This document shows, in pieces, positions 13,561 through 25,074 of a stretch of DNA of 64,000 nt. Position 1 is the stretch's first letter; the number at the start of each line of letters is the position of its first letter. The stretch lies in contig NC_092183.1 of assembly GCF_043641665.1 (NCBI RefSeq), positions 22,788,501 through 22,852,500 on the forward strand, given 5' to 3'. This stretch comes from Enoplosus armatus (taxonomy: Eukaryota; Chordata; Actinopteri; Centrarchiformes; Enoplosidae). Position numbers and translations under genes: made by a program. A model generated the notes under the pieces. That model ran no database searches and was not told where the DNA came from. It was given only the letters and a program-made list of their open reading frames with translations.

Positions 13561-14230
13561 AAGTAAGTGGGAGAACGCAAGTTATCACTCAAATACGTGT
13601 GTACTGTCTTCACAATGAGGTCCTGTTGTTCAAAGTTTGACAGTTAGCCAACAGTGTGATATCCTCCAATAAACACAAGGCTTAACTTTTCTTGATTTAA
13701 TCAAGTATAGGTGTTCAATTCACATTGCTTTAAAACTGTAACAAAACACAAATGGCATACAGACATCACAATATAACCAATGCATATAACATAGGCACAA
13801 TGCAAGGATACTACTCGAAACAGAAATGCTGACTCACAGTATAATGCTAACCGCCAACTCACAGCTATGCTAGCTATCAATTAACTTAAATGAACTCCTG
13901 TTTTCAACAAAACAAAGCAACTGTATTCTCCCCATAACAGTCAAAAAGCAATATATGCAAATATTTACAGACAAATAGTGTCCAAGGCAACAATGTGTAA
14001 GGTATATTGCAGCAGGAGCAGCCACACACTGCTCTGTACCATGTGACATTCACTCTGAGGGAAATTCCCTGCTCTAACTCTACTGCTGCTGTTGCATAAC
14101 CAGGAGGGGGCACTGCAGCACACAAATTTGTATTAAACTGGTTTACATGCACTGACCCAACAGGCAGAACAATGTGGGAAAAGTCATGTTCTCACTGAAA
14201 TGAGCTCAAAACTGAAGTTTTCACCCAAAT
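13480..14230. repeat. Low-copy flank block, copy B (SINE-free)
   Basis: Close copy of block A without the SINE and with the ~115 bp internal segment (13914 to about 14028) missing from A. It ends by re-entering satellite-like sequence (14190-14400). No coding sequence is visible. Confidence 0.9.
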
Positions 14231-14400
14231 CAGCTCCAAAGTGAAGGTATCACTCAAGTGGGAAAATTGAAGTTTTCACTGAAATATGCTTAAAGCTGAA
14301 GTTTTCACCCAAATCAGCTCCAAAGTGACGTTTTTACTCAAATGACGTGGAAAACTCAAGCTTTCACCTAAATCAGCTCCAAAGTGACTGTAGCGTTCCA
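14190..14400. repeat. Satellite relic
   Basis: Short diverged monomers (GAAGTTTTCACCCAAATCAG and similar) trail after copy B. From 14400 to 14900 I see only AT-rich low-complexity sequence and no gene. Confidence 0.8.
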
Positions 14401-14904
14401 GTCAAAGAAATTGTAGCTGAGCCTGTGCTGATGGTCCAATGCCATTCATTCTTGTTGTAGTTCATAGACCGACGTAAGAGCTAAACAGAAATTGCACATA
14501 CAGAAGGCAAAATAATACATTAAACTCTGTTAGCACCAGAAAGTTAGCAAATAGGCTCTATTAAAATAGGCTCTATTAAATGAACTTAATATTATTAGAC
14601 ACAAACAAATGTAATTAACATACCTTGTTGCCACCATCGACTGGAGCTAGACTTTTTATAACCAACTCTCCCCTTTATCCTTCACACTTGTTTCTCTACT
14701 CGTACTCATGTTTACCGTTTCTCCACTGTTTTCTCCTTTTTTACGTTTTGTGTCCATTCGTTAAATACATAGTGTCCTTTCAAAATAAAGTTCTGGTTTC
14801 ACAGGAAGTAACAAAATAAGAGCAGTCTAACAAATACATTACAAATACAAACATAACATATTAATCACATTGTGCATTGGGGTTATTTACAGTGACGTTA
14901 CAGT

Positions 14905-15305
14905 GACTCATGTTTTCAACAAAACAAAGCAGCTATATTCTGCCCATAACAGTCAAAAAGCAATATGTGCAAATACTTACGGACAAATAGTGCCCAAGGC
15001 AACAATGTGTAAGGTACTGTATATTGCAGCAGGAGCAGCCACACACTGCTCTGTACCATTTGTCATTCACTCTTTGAGGGAAATTCCCTGCTCTAACTCT
15101 ACTGCTGCTGTTACATAACCAGGAGGGGGGACTGCAGCACACACATTTGTATTAAACTGGTTTACATGCACTGACCCAACAGGCAGAACAATGTGGGAAA
15201 ACTCATGTTGTCACCGAAATGAGCTCAAAACTGAAGTTTTCACCCAAATCAGCTCCAAAGTGAAGGTATCACTCAAGTGGGAAAACTGACGTTTTCACTG
15301 AAATA
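14905..15305. repeat. Low-copy flank block, copy C (right half only)
   Basis: Starting near CATGTTTTCAACAAAACAAA, the sequence follows copy B through ACATAACCAGGAGGGGGGAC and the trailing satellite relic GAAGTTTTCACCCAAATCAG. The left half seen in A and B is absent. Confidence 0.88.
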
Positions 15306-16545
15306 GCCTCTGTTAGATCCTACGTAACCCCTCTTCAGGAGATACTGCTCTCCGTTGAAAGGGTCCAACTTCTCAGCACTACCGGTATCACCTGGTTAGG
15401 GTGACTGAAAATTATTCAAGCTGGTGGCGAGGAGACATGCCTAGCTACTTACTGGTATGGGTGCTAGGAAATGTTTTAGAAACTTGTAAAATAAATCCCA
15501 AGGGCCTGTTAATTTTATTGGCTAGAGTAACCTTTAGGAACCATGAAAGTTGTTAAACACACTAAACCTTTAAGACCACAGTTCTTTAGGCAGGACAAAA
15601 CCAATGTCCACAAATCAGGCTTTAATTGCAGTTTGTGAATTTATTGCAGTAATAGGCAGGGCCAAGCATACAACTCAAAACTAATTGTAAATCCAATGAT
15701 TTGACACGATTGGTAAAATAGTAAAATTGTAATTATGAGAATATATGAAAAACCTGAACAAATGAGTTGAAGATGAACAGTCCAGTATCCGTTTTGGGAG
15801 AGAGGGAGGGAAAGATAGATGAGAACTGAGGAACTTGTAGAAAACCCCATGCTCTTATCCAAAATCCACAAAGTATTTTCAAAGTTCAAGTGAGCGAAAG
15901 AACTCTGATAATCCAAATTGTAATCCACAACTGGCTGGAAAACAGTTAATCCTCCCATTGCTCGATCTTCTTTATTTCAGAGCTGTAGATTTTTTTCAAA
16001 GTCCTTTTTGATGCTCACCAACTCCAAATCCTCTGAAGTGGTCAATGCAGTAGGGTAATCCAAATTTGCTCGAAGATCTTCAAGGGAGAAAGAACGACGA
16101 CCCCTCCTGGACTCATTCTGTTATACTACATATCGTCGACAAGATTTACGTAGTTGCTTCTAGAACATTCCATGTGTAATTGTGTGTGCATGTGTGTTAC
16201 AGTCACTGTAGCAAATTTGTGTGCTCTCACACGGTTACTGCACTTCCCCTTTTTACCTCTCAACCAGACAAAGTCATGTACTGTTCAGCACATACATTTG
16301 GTCACAGGTCATGATTGACTTGTGATTCTGATCTAATCAACTTTTACGCATAAGTTTAACTTTACTTGTTTTTATACTTATTATAAATTCAACAATACAA
16401 TCAATAAATCAGTGAGTACATAATCACATCAATAAATCATTGTATTACACTTCATACAACAACTAGTGCTTAATCATTTTATATATTTGTTTTGTGGTTA
16501 CAGTAGGGTGCTGTTAGAGATCTCAACTCACTTGACACCTCAAAA
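15306..16545. other. Unassigned insertion-like segment inside satellite relic
   Basis: Satellite-like sequence stops at about 15305 and resumes at about 16545. The 1.24 kb between has no reading frame I trust and no recognised element. It starts with TGTTAGATCCTACG, and a similar TGTTAGAGATC occurs near 16511. This could be an old insertion, possibly LTR-derived, but I found no terminal repeat good enough to call it. Confidence 0.4.
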
Positions 16546-16620
16546 CTTAAGCTTTCACTCAGATCATCTCCAAAGTGAAGGTACCACTCAAGTGGGAAAA
16601 CTTGTAAAGGCATCACTCAA
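16545..16620. repeat. Satellite relic
   Basis: Short run of diverged monomers (AAGCTTTCACTCAGATCATC) directly abutting the LINE fragment that starts at about 16622. Confidence 0.75.
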
Positions 16621-16621
16621 A

Positions 16622-17353
16622 TCAACCATCACCTATTCCACTCCCCCCACTCCTCACATCCCATTGCCCAATTCCAAGGCTGACTGCACTCTCCAACCTG
16701 GCACTCCACCCCTCCCCCACCTGTCAGCTCTACAGTGTGCTTCACTGCTGACCATGTTAGGAGACAGCTGATGAGAATCCAAGCAAGGCTGTGGGCCCAG
16801 ATGGAGTCAGCCCCAGGGTGCTTAAAGCTTGTGCCCCCCAGCTATGTGAAGTACCTCACCCTGCCTTCAACATGAACATGAGTCTTCAGAGGGTCTCCCT
16901 GCTGTGGAAGATGCCCTGCCTCATTTCTGTGCCGAAGACACCGCGTCCCAGTGTCTCCAAGGACTACAAACCCGTGTCTCTGACCTCCCGCATCATGAAG
17001 ACCCTGGACAGACTCGTCCTGGAGCAGCTCCGGCCCATGGTCAAGCCACACTAGGACCCCCTTCAGTTCGCTATCAGCTCCGACTTGGAGTTGAGGATGC
17101 CATCATCTACCTGCTTAACCGCGTCTACGCTCACCTGGATAAGCCGGCGAGCACTGTGAGAGTCATGTTTTGACTTTTCCAGTGCGTTCAACACCATCCG
17201 TCCGGCTTTACTGGGTGAGAAGCTGACAGTGATGCAGGTGGATGCCCTCCTCGTGTCCTGGATTGTCAACTACATGACTGGCAGACCACAGTGTGTGCGC
17301 TTGCAACACTGTATCAGACAGAGTGGTCAGCAACACCAGGGCCCCGCTTTTTT
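16622..17353 (+). pseudogene. L2-like LINE reverse transcriptase fragment, dead
   Basis: The conceptual product matches the better preserved copy at 39830-41095. It runs from a proline-rich linker through the RT entry motif (PDGVSPRVLKACAPQL), the fingers motif (KTPRPSVSKDYKPVSL) and the VYAHLDKPASTVRVMF region. Lesions include a stop just after LRPMVKPH near 17052, a missing base at the FDFSSAF motif (TTTTGACTTTTCC near 17168) and loss of everything after the SDRVVSNT region, including the catalytic DD box. It is inserted in or beside satellite relic. The family is a Jockey-superfamily, L2-type non-LTR element. It is not functional. Confidence 0.88.
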
Positions 17354-17399
17354 TCTATTTCTATTCTATTCTTGAATGGGAGCACCTGTAACTTTCTGT

Positions 17400-17471
17400 A
17401 TTTCTGATTCTGAAATAATTGGGGAAACTCAAGTTACCACTGAAATCAGCTCAAAACTGCAGTTTTCACTC
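17400..17471. repeat. Satellite relic
   Basis: Two or three degenerate monomers (AAACTCAAGTTACCACTGAA, TGCAGTTTTCACTCAATATG) between two LINE-derived pieces. Confidence 0.65.
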
Positions 17472-18110
17472 AATATGACTGATAATAGTTGTACAATTTC
17501 CCCCCGGGGATCAATAAAGTATTTCTGATTCTGAATAGTAGTTACAGCTGAAATAACTGAAATATAATTCATAATAGCAATAACAATTTTAATAACAGAA
17601 CTACTGTATGACTAAATATAATTATAGCGATGAGTCAAACAGGCCCATGGCAACCGCAGCCAGGTGAACCATGATCCACGATCCACGGGAACCTGCGAGA
17701 CAAGAAAGCACAAATAAACTCCGGGGAGGATATAAAGTTAACATGCATTGGTGGGACATGAATGTATAAAGATGGAGAGGAGGAAAGCAGTCTAGGCCTA
17801 TAGCAGCATAACTAGGGGCTGGTCCAGCCTTAACTATAAGCGTTATCATAAAGCAAAGTTTTAAGCCTACTCTTAAAAGTAAAGAGTGTGTCTGCCTCCT
17901 GGACCCAAACTGGGAGCTGATTCCACAGGAGAGGAGCTTGATAGCTGAAGGCTCTGGCTCCTGTTAGTCTTTTGGAGACTCTAAGAACCACAAGCAGCCC
18001 TGCATTCTGGGAGCGCAGTGCTCTAGTGGGGTAGCCAGATTATAAAAGGAATTGCATTAATCCAGCCTTGACGTAGCAAATGCATGGACAAATTCTTCTG
18101 CATCTGTTTG
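17472..18110 (-). mobile_element. 3' fragment of the LINE-A/B family (minus strand)
   Basis: The sequence matches the 3' untranslated and C-terminal region of the minus-strand LINE at 24.9-25.3 kb. Shared landmarks are AGCAAAGTTTTAAGCCTACT, TCCACAGGAGAGGAGCTTGA and CCCTGCATTCTGGGAGCGCA. Its conceptual minus-strand product contains remnants of the SQNAGLLVV-like end of the RT protein. It is interrupted at 17489-17533 by a tail-only insertion. No intact frame. Confidence 0.8.
17489..17533 (+). mobile_element. 45-bp LINE-tail-only insertion with AATAG target duplication
   Basis: The insert ends with the L2-like 3' signature GATCAATAAAGTATTTCTGA. It is flanked by AATAG at 17484-17488 and 17534-17538. 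The related sequence near 24950 (GACTGATAATAGTAGTTACA) lacks the insert, so the site is confirmed by comparison. Confidence 0.75.
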
Positions 18111-18114
18111 AGAC

Positions 18115-18400
18115 AGGATATTCGCTCAAATCACCTCAAAAGTGAAGGTGTCACAAAAAAAGCTAAAATGAGCTTCTCACTGAATCAAGTGGAAATCCTC
18201 GAATCAGCTCAAATGAACACCTGCTGGCTTTACAGTATAAAAGACATCTAAAGCACACCAGATTGACATAACTCCTCAGTGTTGAAAATGAACTCTTCTC
18301 ATTGAAACAAGTTCAGAAGTGAACATTTGCTGTCTGGAGTGAAAAAGACAGATGAAAGTGGGAGAGTGAAGTTATAACTCAAATTGACAAATGGTTGCCA
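18115..18400. repeat. Outermost satellite relics on this side
   Basis: Scattered monomer-like pieces (GCTCAAATCACCTCAAAAGT, AGTGGGAGAGTGAAGTTATA) with intervening unrelated sequence. Beyond 18.4 kb the satellite signature is lost until the inverted relic at 36.56 kb. Confidence 0.55.
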
Positions 18401-20290
18401 GTAGGTGTATAGAATTTGTTTCCTCCTCCTGCCTTTTTGCAGTTATTCTTTGGTTTCTAAACAAAGTCCCTTTATATTTTGCCCTGTTCTTTGCTAATTC
18501 TGGAAAAAAGGACAGTTAAAAATGAATGATGGGAAGAATGAATGACTGCTAGCTAGCCACTAGCTAACACCCAGTAGATGCAAATATCACCCAGTGGGTT
18601 ACATAGGCCACATGTCAAATCACATGTTTTAATTTTCAGATGAGTTTAGAGACTGGCTAATCAAAAGAAGAAAGACGTGACGCTCAAGATATTGTATGTA
18701 CTTAGGCCTCAAGAGCCCTTCTGCCGGCAGACAGAGAAACCTCCGACACTGGCCAGGCTAAACACATAATTTGTCAAAAGTTAATTTTTTTCCCCACAGG
18801 AAAAAACACAAACAGAAACTATGAAGTGAGGTAACTTACCAGAATCTCCAATGTCCTGGACCTGCTCTGTGGTTGTCGAGTCAGCGTCCACAGGCTCCAC
18901 AGTTCCACACTGACGCTCCCACTGTTCTCAGCATCACATGCAATTTAATTTGGGAAATGGCATTAGAAAAACTCACATGAATAGCTGGACATAACAACAA
19001 CTTCATGTTGGTAAAAGAACAAAAGGAAAAGCCACAGTATGGGTGTACCAACCCTATTAAAAAAAAGACTATTACTAGCCTGTGATGTATAGCAGTAAAA
19101 AATATATAAAAAGAGCAATATTCAGCATTTGATCATCTCTGTGGGCTAAACTGGGTGATATAGCTGAAATCAATATAACTGTTGAATGAAAGAAAGTAGA
19201 ATGATTACACAATATGATATCACAATTCCACTGAATTTCCATAAACCATAATGTTGACTTATTGCCCAGCCCTACTGTAGGCTTTTATGCTTACATATCT
19301 GAACAGTAGTGCTCGGCTCACATTTGAACATGAAAAGTGATCTTTACTTGGAAAATGTATGTGCCTTTGACTTAACATTCAGAAAAACAAATACAATTAT
19401 CAGAAATTATCTACAAGTGCTAATTTCTGTACAAACCTTCAATTTCCATCTCATCCAGTGATTTCCCCTGCATGCTGGAAAAATATCCTTTCTCCATTGA
19501 GAAAAGCAATTTAGAAATCTTGTGAAACACTAACTCTGACCCATTGGTCCACATCTTGTTTCATGACTAAGGAGCTTCCACACTCCACTTGAGATCTGCT
19601 GACTCTCCAGCCTAGCCCAGTACTTAATCCAAATCTTATTTTTTCTGGCTTACAGGGGAAGATCTTGTCTTGCTTAGTGACTGGGTCCCTATCTATTAGA
19701 TGTAACTTAACAGCTTACCACACACATTCAACTAACATACAGATCATATGCAGGTGGTCCAAGTATTCTTAAAAACCAAAGTCAACCCCACCTGGAGACA
19801 GGACCATATAAAATGTAAGGACCTCCCAAGCCATATTTGTGGTTCATTGCTTAACGTACATACACTCAGGTACTTACACTTTGAAAAGCTTGTTATGAGA
19901 GTGTCCTTACATACCACATCACAGGCAGCTACACACATATAGTACCAATGTAACATGTTTGTAGGTTTAACATTTTGCCACAAGTAACATCTTTAAGCAG
20001 CATATTGGATCTAATCATTACAAAAGCTAAAGTAGCAATATGGCCCTCACTCTCCTAATAAAAGTTTGCCAAACAGGTAAACACATTCAAAGGATCATGC
20101 CTTTTACATATTTCCTTGCCCCAACACCTTTTTAGCAGAGAAAGAGGCTGGTGAGAGTCTGCATATGAACTACATATTAACAGGAGGGGGAAACATTGGC
20201 TGTAATATAGAGCTCATTCAGATTTAACTGCATCCCGCTGCCCTCTGTTTTAGTGTTATGTTTTTTGACAGTGTACAAAAATCACCCAGA
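18400..20290. other. Gene-free stretch
   Basis: AT-rich sequence with only short, low-quality reading frames. I recognise no element, RNA gene or splice structure here. Confidence 0.6.
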
Positions 20291-20292
20291 AT

Positions 20293-20334
20293 CAGAATCA
20301 GAAATACTTTATTGATCCCCGGGGGGAAATTGTA
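20293..20334 (-). mobile_element. LINE-tail-only insertion (minus strand)
   Basis: CAGAATCAGAATCAGAAATA followed by CTTTATTGATCCCCGG is the reverse complement of the L2-like 3' signature, with its (TTCTGA)n end. No upstream LINE sequence accompanies it. Confidence 0.75.
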
Positions 20335-20839
20335 TAACATGAGACAAATTCTCCGACTAAACCAACTCCAGTGAACCTCTTGTAGGCTTCATGGCCCATG
20401 CTTACCATCCAAAAGAAACACACAGAGGGCCATAGCCAGAGAACATTTTTAACTAAGGTCCACTAGCACCTGTTTTTCAATTTTGGAGACATTTTAAATG
20501 CATACTTAATCTGTCTGATTTCCTCCTCCAATAATAATTTAATACTTACCTACAATATAAGCATGTTAGCAGCATTACTTGATTCATTATTGTGTGATGT
20601 GACAGTAATGGGAGTCGCATTGTATTTCTGGGTTCAAGGCCCTTTCAATTTGGATTCCATGGTCTATATGAATTTACAGAGTTAAAAATAATACTAAACT
20701 AAATTATGACATTAACCAGGGCTTGGGATGTTATCACTGAGTTGCTTCTGACATCAGATTACTTTATCGTTTTATTATTATTAAAAAAACTAACAGCAAG
20801 CAACTAACTAGTCAAAGAGCTCAGCCACACTGACGTTGT

Positions 20840-21085
20840 AATAAAATAAAACTGCTATACAGTAAAAACTCTTCCCACCGAGCCACCATTTACTGAAACA
20901 ACATTAACTAACATTCTACACACTGCACTAAGTTAGATACCAGTTGGTTTTGTCTCCCGTCACGTTTTAAACGTTGATATTTGAGGCTGGTTACCGTGAA
21001 TCCCAATTAGCTTAATGCTATATTACATGTTTATGTGCACTAACAGACCTACACAAACTCAAATCTGTATCACGTTTAAGAATCA
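20840..21085 (+). repeat. Dispersed segment, repeated inverted at 36310-36560
   Basis: Shares long blocks with the reverse complement of 36310-36560, for example ACAGTAAAAACTCTT, GCTTAATGCTATATTACATG and TTTATGTGCAC. There are scattered mismatches. No coding sequence. The rest of 20335-21610 holds nothing I recognise. Confidence 0.82.
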
Positions 21086-21612
21086 CTCAATGATATTATC
21101 TCTACAAAAGACCAGCAAGGTATTTTAGCACAGAGGCTAGCTAGCTGACTAAACAAAGACAGTATGCCTTTAATTGAACATTTTAGCACTTAAAAATACA
21201 GCAACCCATTTGTAACTCTTCTTATTAACATTTCTGTAAATCACAGTGCACATTTGTTCATATTATGGACATACAGACATTAATACATCATTTGTATATA
21301 CAGTGCTGTGCTCAGCAACTCCCCACAGGCATGTCTCTCATAAACTGGCAATGCTTCTACAGTGCCAGTGCCATTTACTACCTCTGAGAGAGGGTGCCCC
21401 TGAGCCAACAAATCTACACAGCAATTATAGCAAGTGGAATCACATACTATACAAACTCTGTTACACTAGGAAGAGGAGCAGGCAAAGGAGCAGGCATGTG
21501 ACGGGAAAGCAGAGGAACACAGTGAGCAGGAGCGTATTTGAAGCAGTAAGCAGACAATAGCATGCCTCAGGGAGGTAGCAGGGAGGTAGTGCATGTGCCA
21601 TGGTAACGATAA

Positions 21613-21967
21613 TTAAATTTTATCCATGTAGTGCCAAATCACAACAAAAGTAATCTCAAGACATTTTACATATAGAACAGCTTTATAAGTGACAAAGAAA
21701 CAAGGTGGGCGGTTATCTGCTTTGATGAGTTGGGATGGTCAAAATGGACACAAACGGCCAGTGCAGAGAAGCTACTTTTGGAGAAATATGTTCTCTTTTC
21801 CTGGTTCCTGTCAATACATGTGCCACAGCATTCTGGATCAACTTGAGTCTTAACTGAGGGAGGGACTTACTGGGGCATCAAGTTGACTAAAACCTGTGGA
21901 CCCCCAAAGCCCACTCTTGGCTTTTTAAGAAGTGGTTTAATTACAGCTACCTTAAAAAGGACTGTGG
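21613..21967 (-). mobile_element. LINE-A, left part (minus strand), outermost layer of the nest
   Basis: Starts with the family's 3' signature (ATAGTGCCAAATCACAACA-like at 21620), passes through internally deleted 3' sequence, and ends in the RT-coding segment TTTTTAAGAAGTGGTTTAAT then AAAAAGGACTGTGG. The next part of the same LINE resumes at 31527, after the L1. In the other copy (LINE-B, about 28700-28780) these two parts are contiguous. LINE-A was therefore split by the L1 insertion. Confidence 0.88.
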
Positions 21968-22080
21968 GGACTTACGGGTATGGCAGCGGGGCAAGCGGCA
22001 GCATAGACTGAGGGCTCCCAGATAGGTCTACTGTTTTCCCCCAAGATAACTTGATTTTACACATTTTGAAGTTAAATATT

Positions 22081-23135
22081 ATGTCATCGGGGAAGTCACA
22101 GAAGGCTAGAGGCAAACCACCCCAGAAACCCGAAAAGACTGGAAAACACACGGTGGAAAACAGTGACGAAGACCACGAGGCCATTGATAGCCTTCACGCT
22201 AGCATTAGCGCTATACATGCTGAGATAAAGGCTATTCGTTCGCATGGGAAGACAGAGGTAAACAATTTTCATGACTCCTTTTCCAGAGACATGAAAAAGG
22301 ACCTGGGAGATCTCAGAGAAGATGTTAACCACAAGTTAAACGAAATTGCCACGGGTTTGAAAGAAAAATACTGTGTGCAGATTGGACGAAGCGGAGCAGT
22401 GGGTGGCAGACAGGGAGGAATGGAGCGCAGAAGCTAAAGAGGTGATTTGCCGAGCTTTAGCCACCCAGGAAAGCCTCCAAGCTAAACTTACAGATCTCGA
22501 ATCACGCTCACGAAGAAACAACATGCGTCTATACGGGATTGCTGAAGACACCGAAGGGGACAACATGCAACAATTTATTGAAAACTTTATCAAAGCGGAG
22601 CTGTCTCTCCTTGACACTGAACTTGGGGTACGGCGCTGTCACAGAGCGCTCGGCCCCAAGCCGCCACAGAATGTCAGTGGTGATTTATTTTCTGGAATAC
22701 AGGATCAAAGAACCGGTACTGCGCTCCGCGTGGAAAAAGAGAGAGGTCCACCTGAACGGGAATAGAGTGTACTTTGACCAGGACTACCCTGCGGAGATTT
22801 AAAAGAAAAGGAAGGCGTATGCCCCGTTAAGAAAACTACTAAAGGAAAAAGGTCTGCGCTTCCAGACTCCGCCGCCGGCAAAACTCCGCATCTTTTATGA
22901 CAGCGGTCCAATCGCCTATAACAACGCCGCGGAGGCGATGGAGGATTTGAGGAAGAAGGGGATGATCGCGGAGAAAGATGACGACCGGGGCCCTACACCC
23001 CCAGTAACATCCCTGGAGAGGCAGAGGGGCACCTCCTGGGAGACGGCGGATTTGCGCTGGAACCGGGCCGCACACAGAGAGAGAGCATGGAAAAACCTCC
23101 AGGGATTCCGACGTGATATCGAAGACACTGTTTGA
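22081..23135 (+). pseudogene. L1 ORF1 (RNA-binding nucleic acid chaperone), degenerate
   Basis: In live L1s this protein trimerises through a coiled coil and coats L1 RNA. The start MSSGKSQKARGK is followed by a charged coiled-coil-like region (HASISAIHAEIKAIRS), then the RRM-region landmark LESRSRRNNMRLYGIAED, then the C-terminal part with RKAYAPLRKLLKEKGLRFQT. Translation needs frame changes near 22370 and 22670 and read-through of a stop at about 22801. The product would be about 350 residues, normal for fish L1 ORF1. Confidence 0.85.
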
Positions 23136-23417
23136 TTTCCCCTCATAATAAAATACGGTTAAATGATAACCGGACAGCCCCGTGGTAAGAGCACCCAGTC
23201 ATATAGACTTAAGAAAACACACAGGTAACAAGAGACTACCCTACTGTTTATTTAGTGGCTTTTCGTCCGTTCATGGGACTTCGCTGATGGAAGCCGTTTC
23301 TTTTGTTGATATGTTCCTAAGTTACATGTTCTGTGTTTTTGTACACACTTGTTTTATCATGTTAAGGTCACCCTGGGTATGCAATGTGGAGATGTTAATC
23401 TTGTTACTTAGAAACAA

Positions 23418-24456
23418 ATGCGTCAGCAAGAATATAACATAATTACCCTCAATGTTAACGGGTTACAAAGCCCAATAAAAAGGAATAAACTTATAGCCGA
23501 AATGAAAAGAGAAAATCAACATATTTTTTTGGCAAGAAATTCATTTAGTACAAGCTGAAAAAACTAGGACACGTTTTATTCCTCCTATGCTAAAGGACGT
23601 GCAAGAGGAGTTGCTATTTTAATTTCAAACAAAGTGGCTTTCCAGCCCTCCTCACAAATTACTGATAAGGAAGGATTATGTCCTCCTGAAGGGAACCCTG
23701 GACTCTAGGGAAGTAACACTACTCAATGTTTATAGACCACCGGGACAGGACAAATCACTAATTAAGAAAATATTTGATACAATTGCTACTGAAGTCTCTG
23801 GCATTTTTATTTGTGGGGGTGACAGGAATGTACAGCTACACCCCAGTCTAGATTCAACAAACTCGACAAAAAGGACGAACCCTGAATCAATATATATGAG
23901 GAAAATGCTTAAGGGGATTGGCATGATAGATATTTGGAGGGAATTCCACCCATCAGTAAAACAATTTACATTTTTCTCACATCCCCACTCTGTACTCTAG
24001 GATTGACTACTTCTTCATGTTCGACTCAGAGAGACATAGTATTATAGACTGCCATATTGGTGTTAAAGAAGTATCGAATCATGCAGGGGTGTATTTGAGA
24101 CTTCACTTGGATGTCCAGTCCAAAAACACTCTCTGGAGACTAGCTTGCTGAATGATCGTCAATGCATAAATTATACTGAGAAAGAAATTAAGGATTACTT
24201 GGAATTTAACAATACGGAGGATATCACACCAAGTGTTTTATGGGATGCAGCAAAGGCAGTGCTGAGAGGAAAACTCTTAATGTGGTCGTCAATAAAGAAA
24301 AAAGAAACCCAGAAGTAATTGAATGATTTAACAAGCAAATTATAAACATTAGAACAAAAACATATGGAATCAAACAGCCTTCAATTACTGGAACAAATAA
24401 ATACAACTAAACAAGAATTGAATAAGATCTTGGACAAACAAGTGGAGCTTAAACTC
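23418..24456 (+). pseudogene. L1 ORF2 5' part: endonuclease domain, degenerate
   Basis: ORF2 starts at ATG 23418 (MRQQEYNIITLNVNGLQSP, the usual apurinic-endonuclease-like opening), about 280 bp after the end of ORF1. The conceptual product covers the endonuclease domain. Several catalytic boxes are altered: GGDRN where GGDFN is normal, and SNHAG where SDHAG is normal. Stops and frameshifts occur near 23520, 23620 and 24150. It breaks off in the linker (LLEQINTTKQELNKILDKQ) where LINE-B begins. Confidence 0.87.
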
Positions 24457-24712
24457 AATTCAATTTCAATTCAATTCAGTTCAATTCAATTTTATTTATA
24501 TAGTGCCAAATCACAACAAATGTCATCTCATGACACTTTACAAATAGAGCAGGTCTAGACCGACTCTTTATAATGTTATTACAGAGACCCAACAGCAACA
24601 CCATGAGCAAGCACTTTGGCGACAGTGGCAAGGAAAAGCTTCCTTTTAAGAGGCAGAAACCTCGAGCAGAACCAGACTCTAGGTGGGCGGTCATCTGCTT
24701 TGACCGGTTGGG

Positions 24713-24715
<3 letters not shown>

Positions 24716-24755
<40 letters not shown>

Positions 24756-24893
24756 GAGAGGGAGGGAGAAAGAGAGAGGGGGAGAGACAGACAGACAGAC
24801 AGAAAGAGACAGAGAGAGAGAGATAGACGTAGAGACACAGATAGATAGACAGACCGACAGACCAACAGACAGACAGACAGACAGGCAGAGATG
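24716..24893. repeat. (GA)n/(ACAG)n/(GATA)n compound microsatellite
   Basis: A (GA)n run beginning near 24717 grades into GACA, GATA and ACAG repeats up to about 24893. It lies in the 3' UTR of LINE-B. The Arg/Glu and Ser/Leu reading frames across it are artefacts. Confidence 0.95.
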
Positions 24894-25074
24894 TATGGCT
24901 GCACTAGCAGTAGAAATAGCAGCTATAATTATAATAATACTGGAAATATGACTGATAATAGTAGTTACAGCTGTAATAATAGCTGAGATTAATAATAGCA
25001 ATAACAGCTTTAATAGTAACAGAACTACGACTAAACATAATAACTGTAGTGATGAGAGGCAGGCCTGAGGCAAC

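Noticed and set aside
19744..21560. Frames of 64-104 codons between 19.7 and 21.6 kb
   Set aside because: No motif, no splice context, AT-rich composition, and overlapping frames on both strands. Chance frames.
24476..25073. Ser/Leu- and Arg/Glu-rich open frames of 90-164 codons
   Set aside because: They translate the GA/ACAG/GATA microsatellite in a LINE 3' UTR.
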